64,000 bases of DNA from Leifsonia sp. Root112D2 (GCF_001424905.1 NZ_LMCU01000001.1:2845480-2909479), one strand, 5' to 3'; shown: positions 26,903-35,905, counted from the first letter of the stretch. Notes: generated by a model from the letters alone, not told the origin. Made by a program: numbers and translations.

Positions 26903-28381
26903 TCAAGCCGCGCTGCGCCGATCGGGTCTACTCGCCGTGGCAGCACGGTGCGGTGCGGCAATTCGCCACGTTGCGGATCTGTCCAGCCAGGGCGGAGCCT
27001 TGATCTCGGGCCTGCCGCGAATCATGCGAATCTGCCAGCCGCTGCAGTCGATCTCGTGATGATGGAACCAGCAGAGCAGCACACCATTCTCAACATCGGT
27101 CGCACCACCAGCATGCCAGGCAACCACGTGATGAACTTCCGCCCATTGCACGGGTGCGGTGCACCCGGGAATCACGCAGCCTCCGTCGCGAGCGGCGATG
27201 GCGCGGCGTTGCGCGCCGCTGAAGAAGCGTTCCTTGCGGCCCAGGTGGAGCACCTCGCCGTTTTCACCGAACACCACCTTGCGGTAGCCGCCGGCGCAGA
27301 TCAGCTGTCGCACCGTGCGCATTGAGACCGGGGCGTCGACACCGTCAACCCACCCCACGCCCACCCCATCGGCCAGATCGCGCGCGTTCACGTGCACCAT
27401 GACTGTCGGGGCCGCCCCGCCCATCGTCGGCGTCTGCGGATGCCGCACCGCCCAGCCGAAGACGCCGCGAAGAATGTCCGCGCGCTTCTCATCGGCGCCG
27501 CGCGTGTCGGCATCCGAGGACCGCGGCCCCGCAGCGGCCTCGGTGAGGTCGACGGAACCACCGCTTCCGTCATCTGCGTGAGAGCGCGTTTCCTGCTCGC
27601 CGGGAAAGGACGGCACCGAGCGGGCAGACAGATACGTGTCGAAGATGCCGTTCATGATGCCTCGCAACTCCGGCGTCACGCCTCCACGCAGCGGATAGAC
27701 ACCGTCTTTCAGGCGGCCGAATCCGAAGGTGCTGCGCGGGTGCATGACGATGCTCTCGGGCGCTGCGCCGTCCGGGTCGATGCGCGCCTGCCACAGTTGC
27801 GCCTGTGTGCGTACAAGGTCTGCCGCGAACCGGATGCCCGCCCCGGGCAGCTCGGCCGCCTCGTCGATCACCGTGCCGGTCGCCGCGACAACGAGCGCGC
27901 GTTCGGCCGCCGTAAACCCGTCGGGATCACAGCGATGCCGGATGGGTACCAGGCCTGCGACGATGTTCTCCGCAGAGTCCATTCCGAGGTCACCCTGAAG
28001 AAAACTCTCGGCATCGAGAGGCAACGGAAGCGGTGCGGCACCGAGCAGGTCGCTGCCCTGAATGAGCACGGTACCAAGACGGATGCGTCGAGCTGCTTCC
28101 CTGACCGAAATTGCGGTGACGCGGGTAATGACGTCGGAGGCCGTTCGGCATCCGAATTTCACACACAGCGCCTCGCGGCCCAGTCCCGGTCGAGAGCGGT
28201 CGGTGACATTCGCGGCCAGACGGACACGCGAGGCATCGACCAGACGCCCGACCTCTTCGGCCGCCCCGAGTAGTTCTACAGACTGCTCATCGCTGAGGTC
28301 GTCGAGGTTAACGTCGCCGAACACACTCGCAAGCAGGCCCAACAGCGTGTCGAGCGCCGGGGGATACGTGAGCGTGTGCAT
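26903..28381 (-). CDS. DUF222 and HNH endonuclease domain protein
   Basis: A 492-residue protein with an N-terminal helical DUF222 region and a C-terminal HNH domain around residues 400-455: CVIPGCTAPVQWAEVHHVVA followed by the second half HAGGATDVENGVLLCWFHHHEID. This architecture is present in many copies in Microbacteriaceae and relatives and is often associated with mobile or repeat-rich loci. The middle region (about 270-320) is low-complexity. Its cellular role is unclear. A Shine-Dalgarno-like GAGAATTGAGG precedes the ATG. Confidence 0.9.
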   Translation of the reverse strand: MHTLTYPPALDTLLGLLASVFGDVNLDDLSDEQSVELLGAAEEVGRLVDASRVRLAANVTDRSRPGLGREALCVKFGCRTASDVITRVTAISVREAARRIRLGTVLIQGSDLLGAAPLPLPLDAESFLQGDLGMDSAENIVAGLVPIRHRCDPDGFTAAERALVVAATGTVIDEAAELPGAGIRFAADLVRTQAQLWQARIDPDGAAPESIVMHPRSTFGFGRLKDGVYPLRGGVTPELRGIMNGIFDTYLSARSVPSFPGEQETRSHADDGSGGSVDLTEAAAGPRSSDADTRGADEKRADILRGVFGWAVRHPQTPTMGGAAPTVMVHVNARDLADGVGVGWVDGVDAPVSMRTVRQLICAGGYRKVVFGENGEVLHLGRKERFFSGAQRRAIAARDGGCVIPGCTAPVQWAEVHHVVAWHAGGATDVENGVLLCWFHHHEIDCSGWQIRMIRGRPEIKAPPWLDRSATWRIAAPHRAATASRPDRRSAA

Positions 28382-28537
28382 GCCTCAATTCTCCCAACAT
28401 TCGAATCTATATTCGACTGTTTGGGAAAATCTGTGGATAGGTCGCCAGCATCCCGACCTGTGCAGGAGAAGATGACGCCGCGCATCGGCTTCGCAAACGG
28501 TTCGACAGCCCGCTGTGTCACAAACCCTTAAACGCAC

Positions 28538-28567
28538 GCAGGCCCCGTCGAAATCGACGGGGCCTGC
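28538..28567 (-). terminator. Terminator of the cold-shock gene
   Basis: A 14 bp perfect GC-rich inverted repeat (28538-28551 with 28554-28567) with a two-base loop, located 15 bp beyond the cspA stop on the minus strand. It separates cspA from the DUF222-HNH gene that follows in the same direction. Confidence 0.85.
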
Positions 28568-28581
28568 CTGGTAATGAACGC

Positions 28582-28785
28582 TTAGAGCGCGCGGATGTTC
28601 TCCGCCTGCGGGCCCTTCGGGCCCTGCGTCACCTCGAACTCAACCTTCTGGTTCTCGTCGAGGGACTTGTAGCCGCTGCTCGCGATCGCCGAGTAGTGGG
28701 CGAAAACGTCCGCGCTACCGTCGTCGGGGGCGATGAAGCCGAAGCCCTTTTCCGCGTTGAACCATTTGACTGTACCTGTTGCCAT
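28582..28785 (-). CDS. cspA: Cold-shock protein, CspA family
   Basis: A 67-residue cold-shock domain protein, single OB fold. RNP1 (KGFGFI) and RNP2 (VFAHYS) are both intact, and the N-terminus MATGTVKWFNAEKGFGF is canonical. It binds single-stranded RNA and acts as an RNA chaperone. It has its own terminator and is preceded by about 190 nt of non-coding DNA with pairing potential, described separately. Confidence 0.97.
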   Translation of the reverse strand: MATGTVKWFNAEKGFGFIAPDDGSADVFAHYSAIASSGYKSLDENQKVEFEVTQGPKGPQAENIRAL

Positions 28786-28981
28786 GTGCAAACTCCTCCA
28801 GGAGCGTATTAGTGACCCCGAATGCCGAGGCCTCGGCCGTGGTGTTGTTAGCCCGCTCCTGAAAGGATCGCCACACCCCGATATTTTCGAGACGCAACCG
28901 TTCCATACGTGCGAAACACAACGACTTCCCAGCAAGCCTAGCCAATATCGACGAATTCGCCACCATCTCGGCCCAAGATTG
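28786..28981 (-). promoter_or_regulatory. Structured 5' leader and promoter region of cspA
   Basis: On the minus strand a TAGGCT -10 lies near 28950, which would give a leader of about 160 nt. The leader contains two complementary octamers (28854-28861 and 28799-28806 on the plus strand) able to form an 8 bp long-range stem, and a nested 14 bp palindrome at 28824-28837. The proximal arm of the stem directly abuts the GGAGG ribosome-binding site at about 28795-28799. Long structured leaders are typical of cold-shock genes, where they act as temperature switches. Confidence 0.5.
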
Positions 28982-29821
28982 TCATCCAGCCGTTACAAAG
29001 TCGATGAGCTGCTCAACCCGGCCGAGCAGTTCGGGCTCCAGATCCGCATAGGAACGCACGGTGCCCAGAATGCGTTTCCAGGCCCGTGCAATGTCGGCCT
29101 GGTCGGCGTGCGGCCAGCCGAGTGCCTCGCAGATTCCGTGCTTCCACTCGATGCTACGGGGCACGGTCGGCCACTGGCTCAGTCCCAGGCGCGACGGCTT
29201 GACCGACTGCCAGACATCGACATACGGATGCCCCACTATCAGCACGCTGCCCCGATACGGTCCGCGCAGCGCCTGCTCGGCGATGCGGCTCTCCTTCGAT
29301 CCCGCCACGAGATGGTCGACGAGAACCCCCACGCGACGCCCGGGACCGGGAGAGAAGTCGGCGAGCGCGGCATCCAGGTGATCGACACCCTCGAGATATT
29401 CGACAACGACGCCCTCGATACGCAGGTCATCGCCCCAGACCCGCTCCACCAGTTCGGCATCGTGCCGGCCCTCCACGAAGATGCGAGAAGCGCGGGCGAC
29501 GCGCGCCCGCGCATCCGCCACCGCGAACGAACCTGACGCGGTGCGTGCCGTGCCGGTCGGCTTCGTGCGCCCTGGCGCCACGAGCACAACGGCTTCGCCG
29601 TCGATGAGAAAGCCACCGCCGAGCGGGAACACGCGCGTCTTGCCGTGCCGATCCTCGAGCTCAACCGTTTGGTTCTCGACGCGCACGACGGCGCCGCAGT
29701 ATCCGGATGCCGCCTCCTCCACCACCAAATCGCGCACCGCCTCGTGCGTGGGCACCTCGCGCTTGCCGGCCGCGCGCCAGTCGCCGGCGAGCACGTCAGG
29801 TCCATAGTTGTCGAAGGTCAC
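28982..29821 (-). CDS. DUF3097 family protein
   Basis: A 279-residue protein matching the actinobacterial DUF3097 family: it begins with TFDNYGPDVLAGDW, and contains RIFVEGRHDAELVERVWGDD, VVEYLEGVDHLDAALADFSP, GVLVDHLVAGSKESRIA and VLIVGHPYVDVWQSVKP. The acidic E-G-x-H-D-A-E block followed by a D-H-L segment resembles a Toprim-like metal-binding fold, which is only an inference; no function is established. The GTG at 29821 fits a TAGCGT hexamer 7 nt upstream on the minus strand, so the mRNA is probably leaderless. Confidence 0.88.
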   Translation of the reverse strand: MTFDNYGPDVLAGDWRAAGKREVPTHEAVRDLVVEEAASGYCGAVVRVENQTVELEDRHGKTRVFPLGGGFLIDGEAVVLVAPGRTKPTGTARTASGSFAVADARARVARASRIFVEGRHDAELVERVWGDDLRIEGVVVEYLEGVDHLDAALADFSPGPGRRVGVLVDHLVAGSKESRIAEQALRGPYRGSVLIVGHPYVDVWQSVKPSRLGLSQWPTVPRSIEWKHGICEALGWPHADQADIARAWKRILGTVRSYADLEPELLGRVEQLIDFVTAG

Positions 29822-29954
29822 CCTGTCGACGCTAATCGACCACCCGTCACTTGGGGCCTTCGGCACGCTGGGCCCGCGCGCCCCGCTTCGGCGTATCCTG
29901 CGGGTGCACGCCCCGGCTGCACAATCGAGAGCGCACCAACGAAAGGATGAGCAG

Positions 29955-30722
29955 ATGTTGCTGAGCGGAAAGACCATGATCGTCACGGGTGGGAACAGCG
30001 GCATCGGCGAGGCCGTCGTGCTTGCCGCCGCAGCGGAAGGGGCGAATGTCGTCATCGACTACGTCGCAAACCCCGACGAGACAGACACGATCATCTCCCG
30101 GGTCGAGGCCGCGGGTGGGCACGCGGTGGGGATCAAGGCCGATGTGAGCAAGACCGATGACCTGCGAGCCATGATCGACACCGCCGTGCAGAACTTCGGG
30201 CAGCTCGACGTCATCGTCAACAATGCCGGCATCGAGACCCGCACCTCGATTCTCGAGACGACGGAAGACGATTACGACCGCGTGCTCGATGTCAACCTGA
30301 AGAGCGCGTTCTTCGGCACGCAGCTGGCCGCACAACGGTTCATCGAACAGGGCACGGGCGGGCTCGTCATCAATATCTCCTCCGTGCACGAAGACTGGCC
30401 CATGCCCGGCAATGTGGCGTACTGCGTCTCGAAGGGCGGCACCCGCATGCTCACGCGTACGGCCGGCGTCGAGCTTGGCCCGCATGGCGTACGCGTCGTC
30501 AACGTCGCCCCAGGCGCCGTGGCGACGCCCATCAACACGGAGACCCTCAACGACCCGGAGAAGCTGAAGGAACTCAACGATTCGATTCCGCTCGGCCGCG
30601 TGGCGGAGGCGTCGGAGATCGCCGACGTCGTCGTGTTCCTGGCCTCGGGCAAAGCCGGCTACATGACCGCGACGACGGTTGTCGTCGACGGGGGAATCAT
30701 GCAGGGCAGCGTCGGCCTCTAG
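29955..30722 (+). CDS. Short-chain dehydrogenase (glucose 1-dehydrogenase type)
   Basis: A 255-residue classical SDR. Motifs are VTGGNSGIGEA (cofactor), NNAGIETR, the Ser in NISSVHED, and YCVSKGG carrying Tyr and Lys of the active site. The ending ATTVVVDGGIMQ is typical. The NISSVHEDWPMPGN stretch is close to glucose 1-dehydrogenase-like SDRs, but the substrate is uncertain. A good Shine-Dalgarno (AAAGGA) precedes the ATG at 29955, so this one is a led transcript. Confidence 0.88.
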   Translation: MLLSGKTMIVTGGNSGIGEAVVLAAAAEGANVVIDYVANPDETDTIISRVEAAGGHAVGIKADVSKTDDLRAMIDTAVQNFGQLDVIVNNAGIETRTSILETTEDDYDRVLDVNLKSAFFGTQLAAQRFIEQGTGGLVINISSVHEDWPMPGNVAYCVSKGGTRMLTRTAGVELGPHGVRVVNVAPGAVATPINTETLNDPEKLKELNDSIPLGRVAEASEIADVVVFLASGKAGYMTATTVVVDGGIMQGSVGL

Positions 30723-31004
30723 CCGAACCCGTCGCGCTGATGCGGCCCCATAAATTCGCCCGGCGCACCGACCCGAGTCGGCGTACGATGGCCCTGAGGG
30801 AGCGGGAGCCTCGGTCTGAAGCACGGGAGCGTTGGGTTTTTCAGGAGAACGCACCGATATGCGCATCCGGACGTCCGCTCGGTGAGGGCGGGGCGATAAC
30901 CGGCCGCCTCGCCCTCGACCGCGCGACGCACGGCCGTCTTCAGCCGTGTCCTGCGACGCGGAGCTCGCGCCGTCCCGGTGCAGCGTTACTCAGTGCAGCG
31001 ACAC

Positions 31005-31391
31005 TCAGTCGAGTTCGCGCCCGCGTAACCGTTCGATGTCGCGCCGTTCGCGCTTGGTCGGCCTGCCCGCACCACGATCGCGCCGCGGCGCCAGAGCCAT
31101 CTCCTCGCGCGGTGGGGGAGGAGGCGTCTTGTCTATGAGGCATTCCGCAGCGACGGATGCCCCCACCCGCTTGACCACGACACGCGACACCTCGACGATG
31201 CGCTCCATGCCGGCAATCCGAACGCGCACCTCGTCGCCGATGCGCACGGGCTGGGCCGCCTTCACCCGCTCGCCGTTGACGCGCACATGCCCGCCTCGGC
31301 AGGCCGCGGTGGCAGCCGAGCGCGTCTTGAAGAGCCGCACCGCCCAGCTCCAGCTGTCGACGCGCGCCGTCGCCGTCGCATCCGTGGTCAT
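31005..31391 (-). CDS. S4-domain RNA-binding protein, Hsp15/HslR-like
   Basis: A 128-residue protein whose first 65 residues form an S4 RNA-binding domain: VDSWSWAVRLFKTRSAATAA, then GGHVRVNGERVKAAQPVRIGD. The rest is a basic tail with a run of prolines. It resembles Hsp15, which binds stalled 50S subunits carrying nascent chains. It is divergent from the flavin oxidoreductase at 31449. Confidence 0.85.
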   Translation of the reverse strand: MTTDATATARVDSWSWAVRLFKTRSAATAACRGGHVRVNGERVKAAQPVRIGDEVRVRIAGMERIVEVSRVVVKRVGASVAAECLIDKTPPPPPREEMALAPRRDRGAGRPTKRERRDIERLRGRELD

Positions 31392-31448
31392 TCATCGACT
31401 CTAAAGGTTGAGGGGGAGAATACGGATGAGAGAGACCTGGAGGGCGTC

Positions 31449-32840
31449 ATGGAAGCTATAGAAGAGTTTGATCTGGTCGTCGTGGGCGGAGGCAAGGGCG
31501 GCAAGTCCCTGGCCATGGATCGGGCGAAGGCCGGAGCGCGCGTGGCCATGGTGGAGCGCGGCATGATTGGCGGCAGTTGCATCAATGTCGCGTGCATTCC
31601 GACAAAGACGCTCGTGACGAGTGCGCGGGCGGTAGGCACCATTGCGCGAGCAGCCAAGCTCGGCATCCGCGTCGACGGCTCTCATGTCGATCTCGATCTG
31701 CTGCGCGCTCATAAAGAGGGCGTGGTCGGCGACATGGTCAAAATGAACTACGACCTCTTCATCGCCAGCGGCATGGACTTCATTCTGGGATCCGCCCGCT
31801 TCACGGCGCCACGCACGATCGAGGTCACAACGGATGCCGGGCGCACCCGGCTGCTGCGCGGCACCGAGGTGGTCATCAACACGGGCACCCGGCCGATCGT
31901 GCCGGCCATCGAGGGAATCGACACGGTGGGCGTGATGACGAGCGAGGATGTCTTGCGCCTGGAGAGCATCCCGGGGCGTGTCGCCGTCATAGGCGGGGGA
32001 TACATCGGCGCGGAGCTCGCCCAGATGCTGCACCGTTTCGGCAGCGAGCTGACCATGTTGGTGCGTGGCGAACGGCTCCTGGCCCGCGAGGAGCCGGAGA
32101 TCTCGCAGGCCCTGGCCGAGGTGTTCACCGCCGAGGGCATCGACGTGCGCTTCGGCGCAGAAGCCACCCAGGTCGCCCGCCAAGACGACGGCGCCATCGA
32201 GATCACGCTGGGTGACACCTCTCGACTCACCGTCGATGCGCTCGTGGTCGCCACCGGGCGCGAGCCTGTGACAGAAGGGCTGCACCTGCACGAGGCCGGG
32301 GTCGAGACCAATGCCGCCGGCTTCGTCATTGTCGACGAAAAACTGGCCACGACGGCGGCGCACACCTGGGCTGCGGGCGACGTGGCGGGGCATCCGCAGT
32401 TCACTCACGTCTCCTTCGACGACTTTCGCATTCTCAAAGCCAACATCACCGGCGGCGACCGCAGCACCAGCGGCCGCCTGATCCCGTCCGTGGTCTTCGT
32501 CGAACCCGAGATCGCCACGATCGGGCTCACCGAGGCGGATGCGCGCGCCGCCGGCATCGACGTCGTTGTCGCCGCCCAGCCGGTGATCGCCGTGCCGCGC
32601 TCACGCACACTGCGCCAGACGAAGGGGCTCTGGAAGATCGTGATAGATCGCGCGAGCGACCGCATCGTGGGTGCGTCGCTCATGGGAGCGGAGTCGGGCG
32701 AGGTGCTCGCCGTGATCCAGGTGGCAATGCTCGCCGGCGCACCGTTCACGCTGCTGCGCGACGCGATACTCGCGCATCCGACCATGGCCGAGGGCCTCAA
32801 CACTGCCTTCGCGGGCGTGACGGCCTCCTCCGCCCCGTGA
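31449..32840 (+). CDS. Class I FAD-dependent pyridine nucleotide-disulfide oxidoreductase
   Basis: A 463-residue flavoprotein disulfide reductase. FAD-binding VVVGGGKGGKS (residues 10-20), the redox-active Cys pair at 44 and 49 in GGSCINVACIPTK, a second Rossmann loop VIGGGYIGAELAQ, and the dimerisation domain ending in HPTMAEGLN where the His acts as base. The C-x4-C spacing and HPT ending are those of mercuric reductase-like or RclA-like enzymes. No MerR, MerT or lipoyl partner is adjacent, so the substrate is unknown; defence against oxidants is possible. Confidence 0.92.
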   Translation: MEAIEEFDLVVVGGGKGGKSLAMDRAKAGARVAMVERGMIGGSCINVACIPTKTLVTSARAVGTIARAAKLGIRVDGSHVDLDLLRAHKEGVVGDMVKMNYDLFIASGMDFILGSARFTAPRTIEVTTDAGRTRLLRGTEVVINTGTRPIVPAIEGIDTVGVMTSEDVLRLESIPGRVAVIGGGYIGAELAQMLHRFGSELTMLVRGERLLAREEPEISQALAEVFTAEGIDVRFGAEATQVARQDDGAIEITLGDTSRLTVDALVVATGREPVTEGLHLHEAGVETNAAGFVIVDEKLATTAAHTWAAGDVAGHPQFTHVSFDDFRILKANITGGDRSTSGRLIPSVVFVEPEIATIGLTEADARAAGIDVVVAAQPVIAVPRSRTLRQTKGLWKIVIDRASDRIVGASLMGAESGEVLAVIQVAMLAGAPFTLLRDAILAHPTMAEGLNTAFAGVTASSAP

Positions 32841-32859
32841 CCCGGACGCGAGGCCGCCG

Positions 32860-34392
32860 CTAGAGTCCTTCGGCCACGGCGGCCGCCGCCCGGAGCCAGG
32901 CTCGTCGAGTGGGGGCAGCGAGGTCGTCATAGCGCAGCTTTCCGCCGTGCATGCTGCGGTCAAACGGTACGGAAACCGCAACGCGGGCCAGCGCTCCAAA
33001 ACCGTCGGCAACGCCTCGTGCCGCCGACAGGCTGCTCGACTTCTCCGACTGGGAGACGATCACCACCGCGCCGGCCGCGAGCTTCGCCGAGTGCTCGTCC
33101 CGCTGGGCCAGCGCCTCCAGCAGGAGCGCCCCGGCCTCCGCGTGCTCGCCCAACGCGGTCGTGGCGATGACGAGCTGGTCGGTGTGGTCGATCATCCGCA
33201 GCCAGCGCTCGGCCGATTCGTCATTACCGCTGTCGATGAATACCAGGCGAAAGTACTTGCTGACGACGGCATGCAGGCGATCGAAGTCCTCCGTCGTGAT
33301 GCGTTGTTCGGTGGCGAGCATCGTGGGGTTGGAACGCAGCACGTCGTATTTGTCGCCGGTCTGATGGTGCACGAACTGGGAAAGATCCGCGACCCGTGCT
33401 CCCGGCGACAGCAGCGCTTCGGCACCCGGAAGCAACGACTGCACGGTCGCCGTGTGCGGTCCCTGCTCGGTGCGCCAGCCGAGGGTGCCCCGGGTCTCGT
33501 TGTTGTCCCAGGCGAGCACGCCTGACCCACCGTTGCGGGCGAACACCGCGGAAAGCATGGCCGTTGTCGGTGTCTTGTTGGCGCCGCCCTTACCGTTGAC
33601 CACGGCAATCGTGCGTGGGCCCGGCCAATGCTGGCTGACCGCATGGATGTCGGCCCGCTCCGCCGATTCGCTGGCCGATGGGGGAATTCGGATTCCCGTC
33701 CTGGAGATCAGCCCACGCCATCCCGTGCTCGCTGGTTTCGGGCGTGTCTCCTCGTTGAGAAAAGACGCTCGGGCGTTCCTTCGCGTCGGCAGTTCGTCCG
33801 TGCCAGCAGGCACGGCATCTGTGGCCGGGGCCGCTGTCGCAGGATCGGATACTGCCGGATCGGATGCCGCAGTATCGGACGCCGCAGTATCGGATGCCGG
33901 TGCATTCGCGAGATCGTCAAGGCCGAGCTCGTTCAGGCCGAGCGGAGCACTGCCTGCAGCCGAGGGACTGGCAGCCGCCGAATGCGGCTGGAGGTCGAGT
34001 GGCAGTTCGATTCGCGTCGTGGAAGTGGAGAGGAGATCGGCAAAGGGAACCGGGTCGGGCTGGGCCGGAGCCTGGGGCTGCGTCTCCGATTCCAGCAATG
34101 CCACACCAGCCGGCTCCGAAACGGATTTGAGGAGCGGCTCACCGCCGGACTCGACATTGCCGCCCGGATGCACGACCAGCGGCCAGCTGCCCTGATCGTC
34201 ATCCGTGGTCAATCGCACGGGGCGGCCCGCCGCGTCGGCCATGGCCGTCACGCGGCTCAGGATTTCTTCGCTCACCTGGGCGCTGTCATCGGCACGGATC
34301 GTGTCGGTCTCGCCGTTCACCGTCAGTTCACCCGTTCCGTCCGATCGAATCACGGCTGTGACCAGCGGAATGATGGGAAGGTCTTGCGTCAT
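32860..34392 (-). CDS. ParA/MinD-like ATPase with an atypical P-loop and a repeat-rich linker
   Basis: About 510 residues. Residues 1-100 form an unrecognised N-terminal region and 100-230 a Pro/Ala/Ser/Asp-rich linker containing a pentapeptide repeat (AASD). The C-terminal 250 residues are a ParA/MinD-type ATPase: P-loop VNGKGGANKTPTTAML at residues 265-280, then VLAWDNNETRGTLGW and LVFIDSGNDES. The loop reads KGGANKT where ParA has KGGxGKT, with Asn in place of the Gly before Lys, and a Pro follows. The Lys and Thr are kept. Actinobacterial relatives associated with ESX-type systems have a similar layout, but none is nearby here. ATG at 34392; 34404 is an alternative. Confidence 0.8.
   Translation of the reverse strand: MTQDLPIIPLVTAVIRSDGTGELTVNGETDTIRADDSAQVSEEILSRVTAMADAAGRPVRLTTDDDQGSWPLVVHPGGNVESGGEPLLKSVSEPAGVALLESETQPQAPAQPDPVPFADLLSTSTTRIELPLDLQPHSAAASPSAAGSAPLGLNELGLDDLANAPASDTAASDTAASDPAVSDPATAAPATDAVPAGTDELPTRRNARASFLNEETRPKPASTGWRGLISRTGIRIPPSASESAERADIHAVSQHWPGPRTIAVVNGKGGANKTPTTAMLSAVFARNGGSGVLAWDNNETRGTLGWRTEQGPHTATVQSLLPGAEALLSPGARVADLSQFVHHQTGDKYDVLRSNPTMLATEQRITTEDFDRLHAVVSKYFRLVFIDSGNDESAERWLRMIDHTDQLVIATTALGEHAEAGALLLEALAQRDEHSAKLAAGAVVIVSQSEKSSSLSAARGVADGFGALARVAVSVPFDRSMHGGKLRYDDLAAPTRRAWLRAAAAVAEGL
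33842..33901. repeat. Four tandem 15 bp units in the ParA-like gene linker
   Basis: Copies at 33842, 33857, 33872 and 33887 of a 15 bp unit (about GGATCGGATGCCGCA). It encodes the ASDTA/ASDPA pentapeptides in the linker and preserves the frame, so copy-number change would alter linker length only. Confidence 0.85.
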
Positions 34393-34500
34393 CTGGTGCC
34401 TCATTTCTACCCTTCTTGGAGGGTACCTGCCGCGCCTCCACGGCGCCCGGGTGACGTCGGCGACGGTACCGTTAGCGGCAGGTGCGCTTGATCGCTTAAG

Positions 34501-34519
34501 GTAGGTTCGCCTTACCAAG
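34501..34519 (+). promoter_or_regulatory. DtxR/IdeR-like metal-regulator box upstream of the ZIP gene
   Basis: The 19 bp sequence GTAGGTTCGCCTTACCAAG is a near-palindrome centred at 34510, starting 44 bp upstream of the ZIP transporter ATG. Compared with the DtxR/IdeR consensus TWAGGTWAGSCTWACCTWA it has about four mismatches, and the half GCCTTACC matches exactly. It fits metal-dependent repression of the transporter. Confidence 0.55.
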
Positions 34520-34544
34520 ATCAACAGAAAGCCGCCGACCGCGA

Positions 34545-35381
34545 ATGAACGCAGTGCAGATAGCCGTGCTCGGCGTGATCGCCGGAATCACCATCTTTCT
34601 GGGATTACCGATCGGTCGTCTTAAAAGGCCCTCGTTCACACTGCGTTCGATCCTCAACGCAATCACGGTCGGTGTTCTGATATTTCTTCTGTGGGATGTT
34701 CTCACCCACGCGGTCGAACCCGTCGAGGCAGCATTGACCGCCGCCGCGCTCGACCGCACCCGGTCCTGGTGGCCCTTCATTGGGCTGCTCACGGTGTTCT
34801 TCGTCGCTGTCGCGATCGGACTGGTCGGTCTGGTGTTCTATGACCGGTGGCTTGCCCACTCGATCGCTGCGCGGGGGATCTCACCACGCGAGAGCCGTCG
34901 GGAGGGCGTTCTGCGCCTGGGGAGGCCGACGAGCAGGCTGGCGTTCCTGATCGCCGTGGGCATCGGCCTGCACAACTTCTCTGAGGGCCTGGCCATAGGG
35001 CAGTCAGCGGCGGCGGGACAGATCAGCCTTGCCCTCGTTCTCGTGATCGGATTCGGTTTGCACAATGCCACAGAGGGCTTTGGCATCACCGCGCCTCTCG
35101 CGGGCGACGGCGAGCGCCCCAGCTGGGCTCAGCTCGCCATTCTGGGCATCATCGGCGGCGGACCCACCCTCATCGGCACCCTGCTCGGAACGATATTCGT
35201 CAACGAGGTCGTCTCGATCCTGTTCCTCGCCCTCGCCGCCGGATCGATACTGTATGTGGTCGTACAGCTTCTGGGCGTTGCCATCAAATTCGCGCGCCCC
35301 TTCTCGCTCTACGGAGGCCTGCTCATCGGGCTCTTCGCTGGCTTCGCCACCGACTTCATCGTGACCGCCGCCGGAGTGTAA
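34545..35381 (+). CDS. ZIP family metal transporter
   Basis: A 278-residue protein with eight hydrophobic helices. The ZIP signature lies in helices IV and V: IGLHNFSEGLAIG and LHNATEGFGI, each with the conserved His and Glu of the binuclear metal site. ZIP proteins import divalent metals such as zinc, iron or manganese. A DtxR-like box 26 bp upstream suggests iron- or manganese-dependent control. The ATG at 34545 has no strong Shine-Dalgarno. Confidence 0.92.
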   Translation: MNAVQIAVLGVIAGITIFLGLPIGRLKRPSFTLRSILNAITVGVLIFLLWDVLTHAVEPVEAALTAAALDRTRSWWPFIGLLTVFFVAVAIGLVGLVFYDRWLAHSIAARGISPRESRREGVLRLGRPTSRLAFLIAVGIGLHNFSEGLAIGQSAAAGQISLALVLVIGFGLHNATEGFGITAPLAGDGERPSWAQLAILGIIGGGPTLIGTLLGTIFVNEVVSILFLALAAGSILYVVVQLLGVAIKFARPFSLYGGLLIGLFAGFATDFIVTAAGV

Positions 35382-35428
35382 CTCGCGGATGGGCCGGTCG
35401 TGCAGGCAGGGCCTATCGTTGAGGCGAG

Positions 35429-35791
35429 ATGGTTACCAGACGAGAAGCCGCGCTGCGGCTGGACATTCCGCTTGAGATGGCGACGCGCCACGACCTCCCG
35501 TCCCGCATGAGCGAGGCCGAGTTTGCTCGAATCGAGAGCAATCCGCCCGGATGGCTCCTGCAGTCCCGCGCGAACCGTACGGGCAAGAAGCCCGTGTGGG
35601 TGCAGCTCACGTGCGATGTCTGCGGCTTCACCGAGGCCGCGCGCCCGAAGAAATGGTGGCCGGCCTTCAGCTATCTCAGCTGCGACCATCACGGCTACGA
35701 CGAACTCCCGGATCCGGCGCCGGGCTTGAGCCGCCGCGAGGTCGACGGCATCGGCAGCCGTTTCGTCGGCATCGTCGATGAAACGCACTGA
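35429..35791 (+). CDS. Small conserved protein with a putative zinc site, unknown function
   Basis: A 120-residue soluble protein. The second half contains LTCDVCGFTEAARPKKWWPA and later SCDHHGYDELP, four or five Cys/His ligands that could bind one zinc. The N-terminal half (LRLDIPLEMATRHDLPSRMS) has no family I recognise. A TATCGT hexamer 9 nt before the ATG is a possible -10. It stands alone between the ZIP transporter and the VOC gene. Confidence 0.7.
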   Translation: MVTRREAALRLDIPLEMATRHDLPSRMSEAEFARIESNPPGWLLQSRANRTGKKPVWVQLTCDVCGFTEAARPKKWWPAFSYLSCDHHGYDELPDPAPGLSRREVDGIGSRFVGIVDETH

Positions 35792-35905
35792 CCGCACTGG
35801 CGGCGCCGTCCATTCATCTGCCGAGACCTTGGCGGTAGTGGGGTCATGCTGCGACGCCCCGGCACGCACTGGCAGGCGGCGGTGCGCGGTGGTAGCTTGC
35901 CCAAC

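Noticed and set aside
30723..31004. A small gene or RNA between the SDR and S4-protein genes
   Set aside because: Open frames there are Arg-rich shadows, and no convincing hairpin or tRNA fold was found.
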